A stretch of 64,000 nt of DNA, taken from DAORHV01 sp964458645. GTDB lineage: Bacteria > Patescibacteriota > Gracilibacteria > Peribacterales > Peribacteraceae. The translations under genes were made by a program, and so were the position numbers. Positions 8,424 to 16,618 of the stretch are shown here, piece after piece. Positions within the stretch are counted from its first letter, which is position 1; the number at the start of each line of letters is the position of its first letter. The notes beneath the pieces are model-generated. The model searched no databases and was not told the DNA's origin. It saw only the letters and a program-made list of their open reading frames with translations. The stretch lies in the NCBI GenBank assembly GCA_964458645.1, contig CAYWJU010000008.1:14171-78170 (forward strand). The letters run 5' to 3'.

Positions 8424-8870
8424 ATGTCCACTCGTTCCACCCGCGGAGGTTTCACGCTCATCGAGCTGCTCCTCGTTATCGGTATCATCGCCATTTTGGC
8501 AGCCGTCGTTATCGTTGCTATTAACCCGACCAAGCAGTTGGCCGACGCCCGCAATGCGCAGCGCCGCAGCGACGTAAACACCCTGTTGAACGCCGTGTAC
8601 CAGTACGCTCTCGACAACAACGGAAATATCCCGACGACCATTACCACCACCGCCACCAAGATCTGCAAGAGCGGCGTGAACGTCAGCTGCAACAACGGCG
8701 TAAACCTGAACATGTTGACCGGCTCGTACGTCGTCTCTCTTCCTGCGGATCCGCAGACTTCCACGACGACTGGAACGAACTATTTGATCTCGAAAAACGC
8801 CACCACCAGCCGCATTACGGTTTCGGCTCCGGGTGCCGAGAACAGCGCGACCATTACTGTAACTCGTTAG
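8424..8870 (+). CDS. Type IV major pilin, paralogue 3
   Basis: A 148-residue pilin. The first 60 residues match paralogue 2 almost exactly, including the NPTKQL.DARNAQRRSDVNT segment. The distal half differs but retains the Cys pair (ICKSGVNVSC) and the SAPGAE..ATITVTR ending. It is flanked by its own promoter-like TACACT and a terminator. The three-copy arrangement implies recent tandem duplication with homogenised 5' halves and diversified 3' halves; whether all are expressed cannot be told from sequence. Confidence 0.94.
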   Translation: MSTRSTRGGFTLIELLLVIGIIAILAAVVIVAINPTKQLADARNAQRRSDVNTLLNAVYQYALDNNGNIPTTITTTATKICKSGVNVSCNNGVNLNMLTGSYVVSLPADPQTSTTTGTNYLISKNATTSRITVSAPGAENSATITVTR

Positions 8871-8890
8871 TTTTTCTTTCTACGAAGCCA

Positions 8891-8918
8891 AAAACCCTCC
8901 CTTCGGGGAGGGTTTTTT
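8891..8918 (+). terminator. Rho-independent terminator after pilin 3
   Basis: AAAACCCTCCC, TTCG tetraloop, GGGAGGG then TTTTTT. It closes the pilin locus. Confidence 0.95.
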
Positions 8919-8967
8919 AGTAGGAATTTTTTCAGTGTATGAGGTGGAAAAAACCGCATGTTTCTGC

Positions 8968-8973
8968 TATAAT
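8968..8973 (+). promoter_or_regulatory. -10 element TATAAT for the histidine kinase
   Basis: Consensus TATAAT 27 nt before the ATG at 9001, just past the pilin terminator. No clear -35. Confidence 0.6.
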
Positions 8974-9000
8974 TCTAAGATTACGCAGTTAAGCGTGCAC

Positions 9001-11208
9001 ATGCGACAAACATCCGCCAACGGCTCGCTCCGCAGAACGCTGTTCATGGAAACGTCGGTGCTGCTCGCATTCGCTGTCATTGTGACGGTTTGTGCGGCGT
9101 TTTTTCTTGCTCGAAGTGAAATGCATGCACGCACTGCAGCACAGTTGCAGTCGATTATTCACGCCAAAGAAGAGCTGCTCGAGCGCATGACGTCGAATCG
9201 GCGCGAACAGGTGGCGGCATTGGCAAAAGACCCGAGTATTACTCGCTTTCCGAGCGTAACGAATGTGATTGGATTTCAAGGTTTGACCATCGTCAAAAGC
9301 GACGGAACGACGCGCGCAACGGTCGGCTCTCCGCCATCGGATGAGCTTCTGGCATCGGTTGCGGCATTGCGCAGCACGGACGCGACACGTTTCGTTGCAT
9401 CTATTTCTCAGCGCGGCTGGGAAACATACTCGGTGATTGCGCCGATGCACTCGAACGAGAAGATGGTGGTCACATTCAGCGCCGAGCCGCTGTTGAACGA
9501 ATTACTGAGTGTCGAAGAACTGGGTGAAACCACCGACGTATTGCTTGGCGCAAAAAACAACGGTGACTTGTTGCTGCTGCACCAAGCGCGTGGATCGGAC
9601 AGGGCTTCGCCGCTGGATTTGGGTGAGTACGAAGCACAGCTAGTGGGTGGATCGCCGTTGGCAAAAGCCATAGCGGGCCGCGAAGGAATCGAGCAGGCCA
9701 GAGACTATGCGGGTATTGGCGTGTTGGCCGCCTATCGTTCCATGCCAAGCATCGGCTGGGGACTTGTGGTGCAAATCGACCAACATGAAATCGATTTGCC
9801 GCTGATTGCACTGGCGCTGAAGTTATTGGGTGCAGGCGCCGTGCTTATCCTGCTGCTGTCGCTGACAATGTTCAGCCTGGCACAACGGATTACAGCACCG
9901 CTCTTGGATCTGACGCGAAAACTCGACGGCCTGGAGTCCAAGCGTTGGCGCTTTGCCCGATCGATTTACACAGGCAATGAAATCGAGCGGCTGGATGATG
10001 CTGCATTCGACCTAACGCATCGTCTGCGCGAGTCACACGACCATCTGGAAGACCTCGTGCGCGTTCGTACTCGCGCACTCATGGAACAACATGCCCAGGA
10101 CGACGCCATTCTGCAGAGCATTGAATACGGCCTGATTGTCACCGATGCCGATGGCGTTGTAACGCTCGTGAATGAAGCAGCCGAGTTGCTTACCGGCTGG
10201 AGCCAGGCCGAAGCAGCGGGGAAATCGTGCGATGCAATCTTGCACATCGTGAATCACGAGGAACAACCCATTGTCGGCCAAGATCACCCGATTATGAGCG
10301 TACTGGAAACGAAAAAACCCTATGCACCCCTTGTGGATCCGCAGCTTGCACTGCGGCGCAAGGACGGCACGCCGATGTCCTTATCTCTGCGTGTCACGCC
10401 CATTTTGCGCGGTTGGCATTGCTCCGGAACGGTGACAATCTTCCGAGACATTACGGAGGACCGACGCATCGATCGCATGAAGTCCGAATTCATTTCTTTG
10501 GTGTCGCACCAGTTGCGCACTCCCCTGTCGTCCATGCGTTGGTATCTGGAAATGCTGCTGACAAAAGACGTCGGACCATTGAACGCAGATCAGCAGGGAT
10601 ACGTGGAACAGGTCGCAACATCCAACGAGCGCATGGTGCGCTTGGTCAACGCGCTCTTGAATGTGTCACGCATCGAACTGGGAACGCTGACTGCCGGCGC
10701 AGACATCGTAAAGCCACTGCAGATGCTGAAAGAGATTGAAAAATCGATCGTACGCGATATTGAGCGACGCAAGTTAACCGTGTCATACGATGTCGGAAAT
10801 TGTGCCGAATTCAGCGTGAAAACAGATGCTGTCTTGTTGCAGCTCATCTTGGAAAACCTACTGATGAATGCCACGAAATACAGCCGTGAAGGAGGCACTA
10901 TCGCCGTGGAAATGCGCCAAGATGACGACGGAGGCTGTACGGTGACAATCGCCGATAACGGCATCGGCATTCCGCCCGAGGAGCAACACAAGGTATTCAG
11001 CAAGCTCTTCCGCGCGCACAACGCGCAATCATCGGATACCGATGGCAATGGATTGGGATTGTATATCTCGCGCATCGCATCCGAATCGATCGGCGCCGAT
11101 CTTCGATTCAAGAGCACGGCAGACCGAACAACATTCGTATTGCGATTACCTGCTACGACCCAGCGAGCATCGCAGACGCCTGAAAGGCCGCCGACAGACC
11201 AGCGATGA
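9001..11208 (+). CDS. Membrane sensor histidine kinase with PAS domain
   Basis: A 735-residue protein: transmembrane helix at about residues 13-36, an extracytoplasmic sensor of about 225 residues, a second helix at about 265-292, a HAMP-like segment, a PAS domain (about 360-480), HisKA with the phospho-acceptor His503 in VSHQLRTPLSS, and an HATPase_c domain with N, G1 and G2 boxes (NLLMNATKY, DNGIGIP, GNGLGLYIS). It autophosphorylates and should donate to a response regulator, but none is encoded nearby. The GTG at 8935 is upstream of the -10 element, so 9001 is chosen. The C-terminus overlaps the convergent pgpA end by 56 nt. Position beside the pilins suggests, but does not prove, pilus control. 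Confidence 0.93.
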   Translation: MRQTSANGSLRRTLFMETSVLLAFAVIVTVCAAFFLARSEMHARTAAQLQSIIHAKEELLERMTSNRREQVAALAKDPSITRFPSVTNVIGFQGLTIVKSDGTTRATVGSPPSDELLASVAALRSTDATRFVASISQRGWETYSVIAPMHSNEKMVVTFSAEPLLNELLSVEELGETTDVLLGAKNNGDLLLLHQARGSDRASPLDLGEYEAQLVGGSPLAKAIAGREGIEQARDYAGIGVLAAYRSMPSIGWGLVVQIDQHEIDLPLIALALKLLGAGAVLILLLSLTMFSLAQRITAPLLDLTRKLDGLESKRWRFARSIYTGNEIERLDDAAFDLTHRLRESHDHLEDLVRVRTRALMEQHAQDDAILQSIEYGLIVTDADGVVTLVNEAAELLTGWSQAEAAGKSCDAILHIVNHEEQPIVGQDHPIMSVLETKKPYAPLVDPQLALRRKDGTPMSLSLRVTPILRGWHCSGTVTIFRDITEDRRIDRMKSEFISLVSHQLRTPLSSMRWYLEMLLTKDVGPLNADQQGYVEQVATSNERMVRLVNALLNVSRIELGTLTAGADIVKPLQMLKEIEKSIVRDIERRKLTVSYDVGNCAEFSVKTDAVLLQLILENLLMNATKYSREGGTIAVEMRQDDDGGCTVTIADNGIGIPPEEQHKVFSKLFRAHNAQSSDTDGNGLGLYISRIASESIGADLRFKSTADRTTFVLRLPATTQRASQTPERPPTDQR

Positions 11209-11668
11209 CCAGCGCAGTGTAGAAACCCGCTACGACGTCATCTAGCAAAACCGCAACCGGAGCATTGATTGCATCGATGCGGCGAATGCCAAGCGGCTTC
11301 ATGCTATCGATGATGCGAAACAACCCGAATGCCAAAAGCGCCGGCAACACGCGCACACGGTCATCGACCAGTTGTGGTGCCAATGCGACAAGTATGCCAA
11401 GGAACTCATCGACCACCACGTATGATTGATCGACATCATGTGCGGGGACGTAGCGGCGCAACGCCACAATCGAGCAACAGCCGACGAGTAGGCCGATGCC
11501 GAGAAGGACGCCGATGCGCAGCGAATCGTTTTGCGGCAACGCGGATTCCAAGGCCAGCAGGGCGATTGTCGATGCGGCACTGGCCAAGAGCGCCGGCCGC
11601 CACGGGAGCCGGCCGATGCCTCCGAGTGTGAGCAGATACAGGCCGGACGTCATGCCTTTTTTGTGCAT
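11153..11668 (-). CDS. pgpA: Phosphatidylglycerophosphatase A
   Basis: About 171 residues with several hydrophobic helices and the PgpA core pattern (LYLLTLGGIGRLPWRPALLAS, then DQSYVVVDEFLGI and the terminal R.ID..KP segment). PgpA removes the phosphate from phosphatidylglycerophosphate to give phosphatidylglycerol. Starts at 11668 or 11653 are both possible. It begins 5 nt after the CarS-like stop, so the two are one operon. Its 3' end overlaps the histidine kinase 3' end on the other strand by 56 nt. Context with CDP-alcohol phosphotransferases supports the assignment. Confidence 0.85.
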   Translation of the reverse strand: MHKKGMTSGLYLLTLGGIGRLPWRPALLASAASTIALLALESALPQNDSLRIGVLLGIGLLVGCCSIVALRRYVPAHDVDQSYVVVDEFLGILVALAPQLVDDRVRVLPALLAFGLFRIIDSMKPLGIRRIDAINAPVAVLLDDVVAGFYTALVIAGLSAAFQASAMLAGS

Positions 11669-11673
11669 ACGAC

Positions 11674-12198
11674 TTAGTACCAAACGTCCTTCCAGCCCAG
11701 TAAATAAGAACTGCTGTTGGCAAGCAGGCTGAGCAACGGAGCGGCAATCAGCAGAACGAAGACGTCGAGAGGCGTTGCATGGTAGAACGGCCAAATGAAG
11801 ACGATGGCGCCGAGCACGTAATCGATTCCGTCCAAAATAGGCCAAGCATGACCGGGCGCAATGCCGACGCGTCGTTTCACGAAGCTTTTTACGAGGTCTC
11901 CAAACAGCGCGCCGAAACCGAGAAGCAGGCCCACAAGGGCGCTCTGGCCGAGCGAGGTATGCAATTCATTCAGCTCTTTGAAGAACCAAACGTTGCGCAA
12001 TGAAAATTGGATCAACGCACAGATCACCGCCGACGCTACGCCGACCGCGAAGCCGCGATACGTTTTATTGGCGCCGAAAAGCTTAACGCAAATCGGCGTG
12101 TTCCACCGGGCGATGCCGGGCAATTTGCGGGCAACAACCGGCATGCCATTAGCGACGAAAGCCGGCAGAAAGAGGTACAAGACGTCGGGAATGCTCAT
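11674..12198 (-). CDS. carS: CarS-like CTP:lipid cytidylyltransferase (DUF46 family)
   Basis: A 174-residue integral membrane protein with about five helices. The motifs LFGANKTYRGF, FGDLVKSFVKRRVGI and the PILDGIDYVLGA block match the DUF46/CDP-archaeol synthase family, which activates a lipid alcohol phosphate with CTP. In archaea the substrate is a geranylgeranyl-glycerol phosphate; in bacteria the substrate of this family is less clear and it may replace CdsA to make CDP-diacylglycerol. No CdsA is seen in the window. The start at 12198 is preceded by non-homologous antisense frame. It shares a 90-bp divergent intergenic region with the epimerase gene at 12289. Confidence 0.8.
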   Translation of the reverse strand: MSIPDVLYLFLPAFVANGMPVVARKLPGIARWNTPICVKLFGANKTYRGFAVGVASAVICALIQFSLRNVWFFKELNELHTSLGQSALVGLLLGFGALFGDLVKSFVKRRVGIAPGHAWPILDGIDYVLGAIVFIWPFYHATPLDVFVLLIAAPLLSLLANSSSYLLGWKDVWY

Positions 12199-12276
12199 GC
12201 GCAAGAGAGTATGCACCCCGACGAAGTCCTTTTCTAGGGACTTGGCAACGAACTTCTCCTGCTGTGTGAGCCGCGC

Positions 12277-12282
12277 TACAGT
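12277..12282 (+). promoter_or_regulatory. -10 element TACAGT, leaderless arrangement
   Basis: TACAGT sits 6 nt upstream of the ATG at 12289 with no Shine-Dalgarno sequence between. Confidence 0.5.
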
Positions 12283-12288
12283 GGCCGC

Positions 12289-13296
12289 ATGCGAATTCTG
12301 GTGACCGGCGGCGGCGGCTTCCTTGGGCGAAATTTGGTGCGCTTGTTGGCACTCGACGCCAGCAACGAGATTGTTGTGGTCAGCCGCTCCCCCGTACAGC
12401 AGGTGGCGCGCGCGTACGCAGGCAATACCCCGAACGTCCGCTACGTCGACGGCGTCGATATCGAATCTCAGAGTTGTATTTCCGATCACTTGAACGGCGT
12501 TGAAACGGTCTACCATCTCGCCGCGCGCATTGAGTTCGATAACCGGTCCTTGCAGCGTGATTTCGATACCAATGTAATCGGCACGTTGAACGTATTGCGC
12601 TGCTGCGAAGACGCCGGCGTGAAAACGCTGGTAGTCGTGAGTTCCATTGCCTCCATGGGGTACACCGACGACGGCAGTCCGGTGACCGAAGACTTCCGAT
12701 TCGACTGGGATGCGCGTCCGCACAACGTCTACATGCGCACCAAGTGGTTCGCAGACCAGGCGGTGCTGGCCGCGCCGACCAAGAGCACGCGGGTCGTTAT
12801 CGCCAATCCGACCGTGATCGTAGGCCCCGGCGCCACCGGCAACATATTCAAGCTGTTCAAATACGCCGCCACCGCGCCGTTGATCTTGGGACCCACCGGC
12901 AAGGTGAATATCGCCGATGTCCGTGACGTAGCTGCCGGACTCATACATTTGAGCGTGCACGGCAAACACAAAGAGCGCTACATCGTAGGTGGTGACGAAC
13001 ATGCGAACTTCTACGAGCTGCTGAAGCTCATCGTGCAGGCGCTCGGAAAGCACGCGCCTGTGCTGCCGCTCCCCAAGCTCATCGCCACGCTGCTGTGCCC
13101 AGTGCTGCAGCTGCTGGAGGCATGTGGCATGAACTTCGAAGCGAAGAAAACCACCAGCAAGCATTTGGCAATCAGCTTCCAGGATATTTTCGCATCCAAC
13201 GCCAAAATGCGTGCGACCGGCTGGGCTCCCGCTGGAGGCATTCGCAAGACCGTGACTGAAAGCGTGGCGTGGTACAAGGACGCCAAACTGCTCTAG
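12289..13296 (+). CDS. NAD(P)-dependent epimerase/reductase (extended SDR family)
   Basis: A 335-residue extended short-chain dehydrogenase. The nucleotide-binding GGGGFLG motif is at residues 7-13, the catalytic Tyr-x-x-x-Lys is in VYMRTKWF (about residues 147-151), with SSIAS as the upstream serine. The pattern (ITNPT-like IANPTVIVGPG, DVRDVA) is closest to dihydroflavonol reductase/3-beta-hydroxysteroid dehydrogenase-like or sugar-nucleotide epimerases. Substrate unknown. Context between phospholipid genes makes a lipid- or isoprenoid-linked oxidoreduction plausible, but this is only contextual. Independent leaderless-type promoter. Confidence 0.85.
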   Translation: MRILVTGGGGFLGRNLVRLLALDASNEIVVVSRSPVQQVARAYAGNTPNVRYVDGVDIESQSCISDHLNGVETVYHLAARIEFDNRSLQRDFDTNVIGTLNVLRCCEDAGVKTLVVVSSIASMGYTDDGSPVTEDFRFDWDARPHNVYMRTKWFADQAVLAAPTKSTRVVIANPTVIVGPGATGNIFKLFKYAATAPLILGPTGKVNIADVRDVAAGLIHLSVHGKHKERYIVGGDEHANFYELLKLIVQALGKHAPVLPLPKLIATLLCPVLQLLEACGMNFEAKKTTSKHLAISFQDIFASNAKMRATGWAPAGGIRKTVTESVAWYKDAKLL

Positions 13297-13338
13297 TCGC
13301 ACCTTGTGACGCGTCGTATGGCGGACTACTATTTGCGC

Positions 13339-13908
13339 ATGAGTCTCGCCAACAGCATCACCTGTCTTCGCATCCTGCTGGCACCGATCATCACCGCGCT
13401 GCTGTTCGCCCCCGAGGTCCCCTACAGCCTCGCTGTGGCGGCAGGATTGTTCGTGCTGGCCATGCTCACCGACTTGGTCGACGGCCGCATTGCGCGTGCA
13501 TACAAGCAGGCGAGTCAGGTGGGTGGGCACCTGGACGGATTGGCTGACAAATTGCTGTGGAATCTGCTGCTGTTTTCATTTGCTGCATTCGGCCTGGTGC
13601 CATTCTGGTTCGCCGCAATCGTGTTCACGCGCGACGCGCTGGCAACCGAGTTCAAAAGCATCGCCGCCATCCGCGGCGTGAAAATGGCCGTGACGTCGTT
13701 CGAGGGAAAGGCCAAGGTCGCACTGCAATCGGTGGGGTTGTGCTTCGGCTTCGCCGCACTGCTGGGTAGTGAATACTGGCCATTGGCATTGGATTACATT
13801 GTCGTACTGGCACAGCTCTGCATGGGCTGCTTTGTCATCGCGCTGTTGTTCGGGCTCGTCAATTTCTACAAAGACGTCGTGCGCAACTTCAAGAAAGTCC
13901 TCCGGTAA
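13339..13908 (+). CDS. CDP-alcohol phosphatidyltransferase 1
   Basis: A 189-residue membrane protein with the complete CDP-alcohol phosphotransferase signature DG-x2-AR-x8-G-x3-D-x3-D (DGRIARAYKQASQVGGHLDGLADK, written here as motif), which binds the metal and CDP-lipid. It transfers a phosphatidyl-type group to an alcohol such as glycerol-3-phosphate or inositol phosphate. The start MSLANSITCLRI aligns with PgsA-type N-termini, so 13339 is preferred to the GTG at 13306. It converges on a second family member with 6 nt between the stop codons. Confidence 0.88.
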   Translation: MSLANSITCLRILLAPIITALLFAPEVPYSLAVAAGLFVLAMLTDLVDGRIARAYKQASQVGGHLDGLADKLLWNLLLFSFAAFGLVPFWFAAIVFTRDALATEFKSIAAIRGVKMAVTSFEGKAKVALQSVGLCFGFAALLGSEYWPLALDYIVVLAQLCMGCFVIALLFGLVNFYKDVVRNFKKVLR

Positions 13909-13914
13909 GCCGGA

Positions 13915-14502
13915 TTACTCGACGTGCTGCTTACGCGATGCGAACAGCGCCTTGGTGTTTTCGATGAAATCGTGCGGCGAGATAATGAGGCTGAGGAAAA
14001 AGCCTGCCAACATGGTGTAGTAGGCCCATGTCCTCAGTGTGAACGCATCGCCAACGCCTGGGAGTTGTCCGGATGCGACGCAAATCGACAGTAGTCCAAT
14101 GACCAGCGACAAAATAATGAGCAATCCTTGCCACTTGCCCGCAATCAGCGTTCCGACATTCGGCTTATAGCTGATCATGTAGCTTCGCACGCCGTTCACG
14201 ATGATCATGCGGCCGAGCACCAATTCGAGCAGCCAAAGGGGGTACAGACCCATGCTTTGCAGATAGACAAAGTATGTAAGCACCAAGAGTTTGTCGGCCA
14301 TGGAATCCAGGCAGCCGCCCAGTGTGGTCACCATGTCACGACGGCGCGCAATTTGCCCATCGACGATGTCCGATGCCAACGCAATGAGAAATACCGCCGT
14401 GGCCCAAGCGTAGTTGTTTGGAATCTGCGTTAAGAACAACAGCGTCACGCCCACCGGGGCCATGAAAAGGCGGAAGATCGTGATCTTGGTTGCAAGGTTC
14501 AT
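13915..14502 (-). CDS. pgsA: CDP-alcohol phosphatidyltransferase 2, PgsA-like
   Basis: A 195-residue membrane protein starting MNLATKITIFRLFMAP, the usual N-terminus of PgsA, with the motif DGQIARRRDMVTTLGGCLDSMADK containing all four catalytic aspartates. Most likely phosphatidylglycerophosphate synthase, providing the substrate of PgpA. It follows the endonuclease-like gene by 7 nt, suggesting cotranscription. The presence of two enzymes of this family within 1.2 kb implies two different polar head groups or acceptors. Confidence 0.87.
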   Translation of the reverse strand: MNLATKITIFRLFMAPVGVTLLFLTQIPNNYAWATAVFLIALASDIVDGQIARRRDMVTTLGGCLDSMADKLLVLTYFVYLQSMGLYPLWLLELVLGRMIIVNGVRSYMISYKPNVGTLIAGKWQGLLIILSLVIGLLSICVASGQLPGVGDAFTLRTWAYYTMLAGFFLSLIISPHDFIENTKALFASRKQHVE

Positions 14503-14509
14503 GGCCGGA

Positions 14510-15256
14510 TTATACGCCTACAACGGAGGGACTGCTTTCCACCTCCAGCATCACCGGCAAGTGATCGGATAAACGCACATCTTTCAGCGCCTGAATGCGC
14601 TTTACGACAATGTCCGGCGAATGCAGGAACACGTCCAGCGTCTTCTTGGGGCGATGCGTCGGAAACGTAAATTCCTTGGGGTCATTCGCCAGTTTCATGC
14701 CCTCTTTATGGAATGGCTCCAGCTCGTGCGTACCGGCAAGAATATTGTAATCGCCGCACGTAATGACCTTTTTGCGGCCGCCTCCGGCCAACAGGGAAAG
14801 CAGGTGGAACTGATGCTTCCGCACCCAGCGACGCAACGAGTTGTGACTCAGAAATACCGAGAAACCATTGTCGAAGCTGGCTTCGGTCAGCAGACGCTTG
14901 AAGCCTTTTTGGAAGTAATGACGCTTCACTGAAAATTTCATGTTCGACAGAATGCAGAGTGATTTCTTTTTGTAGAACGGCGCGCGACTGAAGACGCTGC
15001 CCGCCCGGTACTTATTCGAAATATCCGAATACTTGTACTTGGGCAGCAAGCGGTCGATGAGCGGGGAGTCCGAATCGATTTCCACGAAGCAGCACACATC
15101 CGGCTTCTCGCGCTCAATCATTTTCTGTAGAGCGGTAATATGGTCTTCGCCCTTGCAGAGCATGGGCAACGCGAACTTCAGGCCTTTGGAGACGTACTTC
15201 TTGGCCGAGCCATCGACACCGGTGCAGTACGCCAGGTTGTAGAGCAATACTTTCAT
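14510..15256 (-). CDS. Endonuclease/exonuclease/phosphatase (EEP) family protein
   Basis: A 248-residue protein with EEP-fold motifs: N-terminal MKVLLYNLAY, FVEID as the metal-binding Glu, CGDYNIL with catalytic Asp and Asn, and C-terminal SDHLPVMLEV with the Asp-His pair. This fold includes nucleases, sphingomyelinases and inositol-phosphate phosphatases. Being the first gene of a unit with pgsA, a phosphodiesterase or phosphatase acting on lipids is conceivable, but DNA repair is equally possible. Start at 15256 matches the conserved first strand; the 32 extra residues upstream look non-coding. A GATACT hexamer lies 7 nt before the start. Confidence 0.85.
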   Translation of the reverse strand: MKVLLYNLAYCTGVDGSAKKYVSKGLKFALPMLCKGEDHITALQKMIEREKPDVCCFVEIDSDSPLIDRLLPKYKYSDISNKYRAGSVFSRAPFYKKKSLCILSNMKFSVKRHYFQKGFKRLLTEASFDNGFSVFLSHNSLRRWVRKHQFHLLSLLAGGGRKKVITCGDYNILAGTHELEPFHKEGMKLANDPKEFTFPTHRPKKTLDVFLHSPDIVVKRIQALKDVRLSDHLPVMLEVESSPSVVGV

Positions 15257-15364
15257 GGATCGAAGTATCTCCTGTTTCTTGGAAAAAAGACACACAGGCG
15301 AAAGAGGGCCAGCATCATGCTGACCCTCAGTCTGCCGCTCACTGCACACCAATGGTCGAATCGA

Positions 15365-16300
15365 TCACTTCTTCTCGGCCGCGGCCTTCTCTTCGGCCCG
15401 CAGCTTCAGCCAGTTCTCGCGGTACATCTTGCCGTACTCCACGCCCTGGCCGAGCGTGATGATCAGGGTCTGGTCGGCGACCTCCTTGGGCAGGAAGCCG
15501 GCCGCCTTCAGCTGACGGACGGTGCCCGCATCGAACGGACGGTAGCAGTTGCGCTCGAGCATCGACCGGAACGAGTCGCCGATGGCCTTCTCCCAGTCTT
15601 CCTTGGCCACCTTGCGGAGCGCCTCCGGCACCTTGCCCTCGGGTGTTACTCCGTGGAGCAGGCTCCAGTGGCAGCCGCCGCGGTGGTCGTAGGTCTGGTC
15701 GGCGGCCTTCTGGAGGTCGGCGTACACCTTCTCGGCCAGCTCCTTGGCCACGCCACCCACGCCCCATTTGGGGTCGGCGAGGAAAAAGATTCCGTTCGGG
15801 TACTGCTCCGGCGCATCCAGAGGAAACTCCCCCTTCTGCGCGAAGTAGAACCAGTACGGCCTCGCCCCGATGACCATAACCGGCGTGTCGATGTCCTTGA
15901 GCCGGACCTTGTGACTGTTGTAGCTCACGAAGGGCCGCTGAATCCGGATCTCCAGCGTCTGTCCGGCCTTCATCGTCACGGACTTGTCATCGACGGTCAC
16001 CCCGCTCTCCCAGAGGAGCTCACCCTTGTCGTCTTTCAGGGCGTACTCGACGGGCTGCGGGAAACCGAAACGGCTGTGGCGGGTGAGGAAACGGAACGTG
16101 CCGGGCTTGAGGCCGAAACCGGGGGCCGCGGCGTCCTTCTTGAAACCGAGGCACTCCTGCGTGGACAGCTGCTTACCCTTGCTGTCGGAGATGACGGTGG
16201 TCGCGGGGTACTGGAACCCCGCATCGACGTAGGTGACCCGCACGTCGTCGGCGGGCGCGGCGGGCATGAAAGCCGCCACGAGAAACAGAAACGCGTTCAT
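15365..16300 (-). CDS. Hypothetical secreted protein of foreign appearance
   Basis: A 311-residue protein with an N-terminal signal peptide (MNAFLFLVAAFMPAAPA, cleavage near residue 17) and no further membrane segment. I do not recognise the family. The mature part is rich in Lys/Glu/Asp with a Cys-His segment (GGCHWSLLHG, about residues 208-217) and ends with a charged Lys/Ala/Glu tail. Third codon positions are nearly all G or C (Lys mostly AAG, Glu mostly GAG), clearly unlike neighbouring genes. It is transcribed divergently from the similarly biased gene at 16619. The style resembles secreted proteins of planctomycetes, which is an impression only. Overlapping frames on the plus strand are antisense shadows. 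Confidence 0.7.
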   Translation of the reverse strand: MNAFLFLVAAFMPAAPADDVRVTYVDAGFQYPATTVISDSKGKQLSTQECLGFKKDAAAPGFGLKPGTFRFLTRHSRFGFPQPVEYALKDDKGELLWESGVTVDDKSVTMKAGQTLEIRIQRPFVSYNSHKVRLKDIDTPVMVIGARPYWFYFAQKGEFPLDAPEQYPNGIFFLADPKWGVGGVAKELAEKVYADLQKAADQTYDHRGGCHWSLLHGVTPEGKVPEALRKVAKEDWEKAIGDSFRSMLERNCYRPFDAGTVRQLKAAGFLPKEVADQTLIITLGQGVEYGKMYRENWLKLRAEEKAAAEKK

Positions 16301-16618
16301 GGTCTTGAGTCCTTGTCTGTAAGTGAAACGGTGTGGTGAATGAGCGGCAAATTGCCCGCATCATGCAAGCAAACTGCAACGAGCAGTAAATATACTATAG
16401 AATATTTACTAAAATATGTCTATTTGTCGCTCAAGCGCCTCAAGGTGGCCTTCTTACGGTATTGATTGATATTTGACAAAATCTATTAACTATTGCAAAA
16501 AAGAATAAAATGGTACAATAGGGACACGTTCTTTGGATGCACCAAGAACAGACCGTCCGACGCCGCACGATGCGCGCGCCGGACACAAACCCTAACCAAA
16601 CGAAAGTGCAGGCTTGCT
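16301..16618. promoter_or_regulatory. AT-rich divergent intergenic region of the foreign cassette
   Basis: About 320 bp without a gene. The part from 16380 to 16530 is strikingly AT-rich against the G/C-rich flanking genes. It carries TTGACA at 16473-16478, a TACAAT at 16514-16519, TATTCT/TATAGT-like hexamers on the minus strand and a perfect palindrome at 16385-16410. It probably holds both divergent promoters. Confidence 0.55.
16385..16410. promoter_or_regulatory. Operator-like inverted repeat
   Basis: AGTAAATAT and ATATTTACT form perfect 9-bp arms around an 8-bp spacer, 26 bp in total. Position between two divergent genes and over minus-strand -10-like hexamers fits a dimeric repressor site. 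Confidence 0.5.

Noticed and set aside
12199..13530. Upstream extension of the CarS-like minus-strand frame to 13530
   Set aside because: Only the last 174 residues match the family; the rest is antisense to the NAD-epimerase gene.
15257..15364. A duplicated tRNA-Thr 3' end as the distal att site of the foreign cassette
   Set aside because: No copy of the tRNA 3' sequence (GAGAGTTCAATCCTCTC or its complement) is seen here, so integration at the tRNA remains unsupported by direct repeats.
15140..16339. 399-codon plus-strand frame across the foreign gene at 15365-16300
   Set aside because: The minus-strand frame has a signal peptide and a promoter-proximal start; the plus frame is Leu/Arg/His-rich, lacks a signal and reads over the endonuclease gene.
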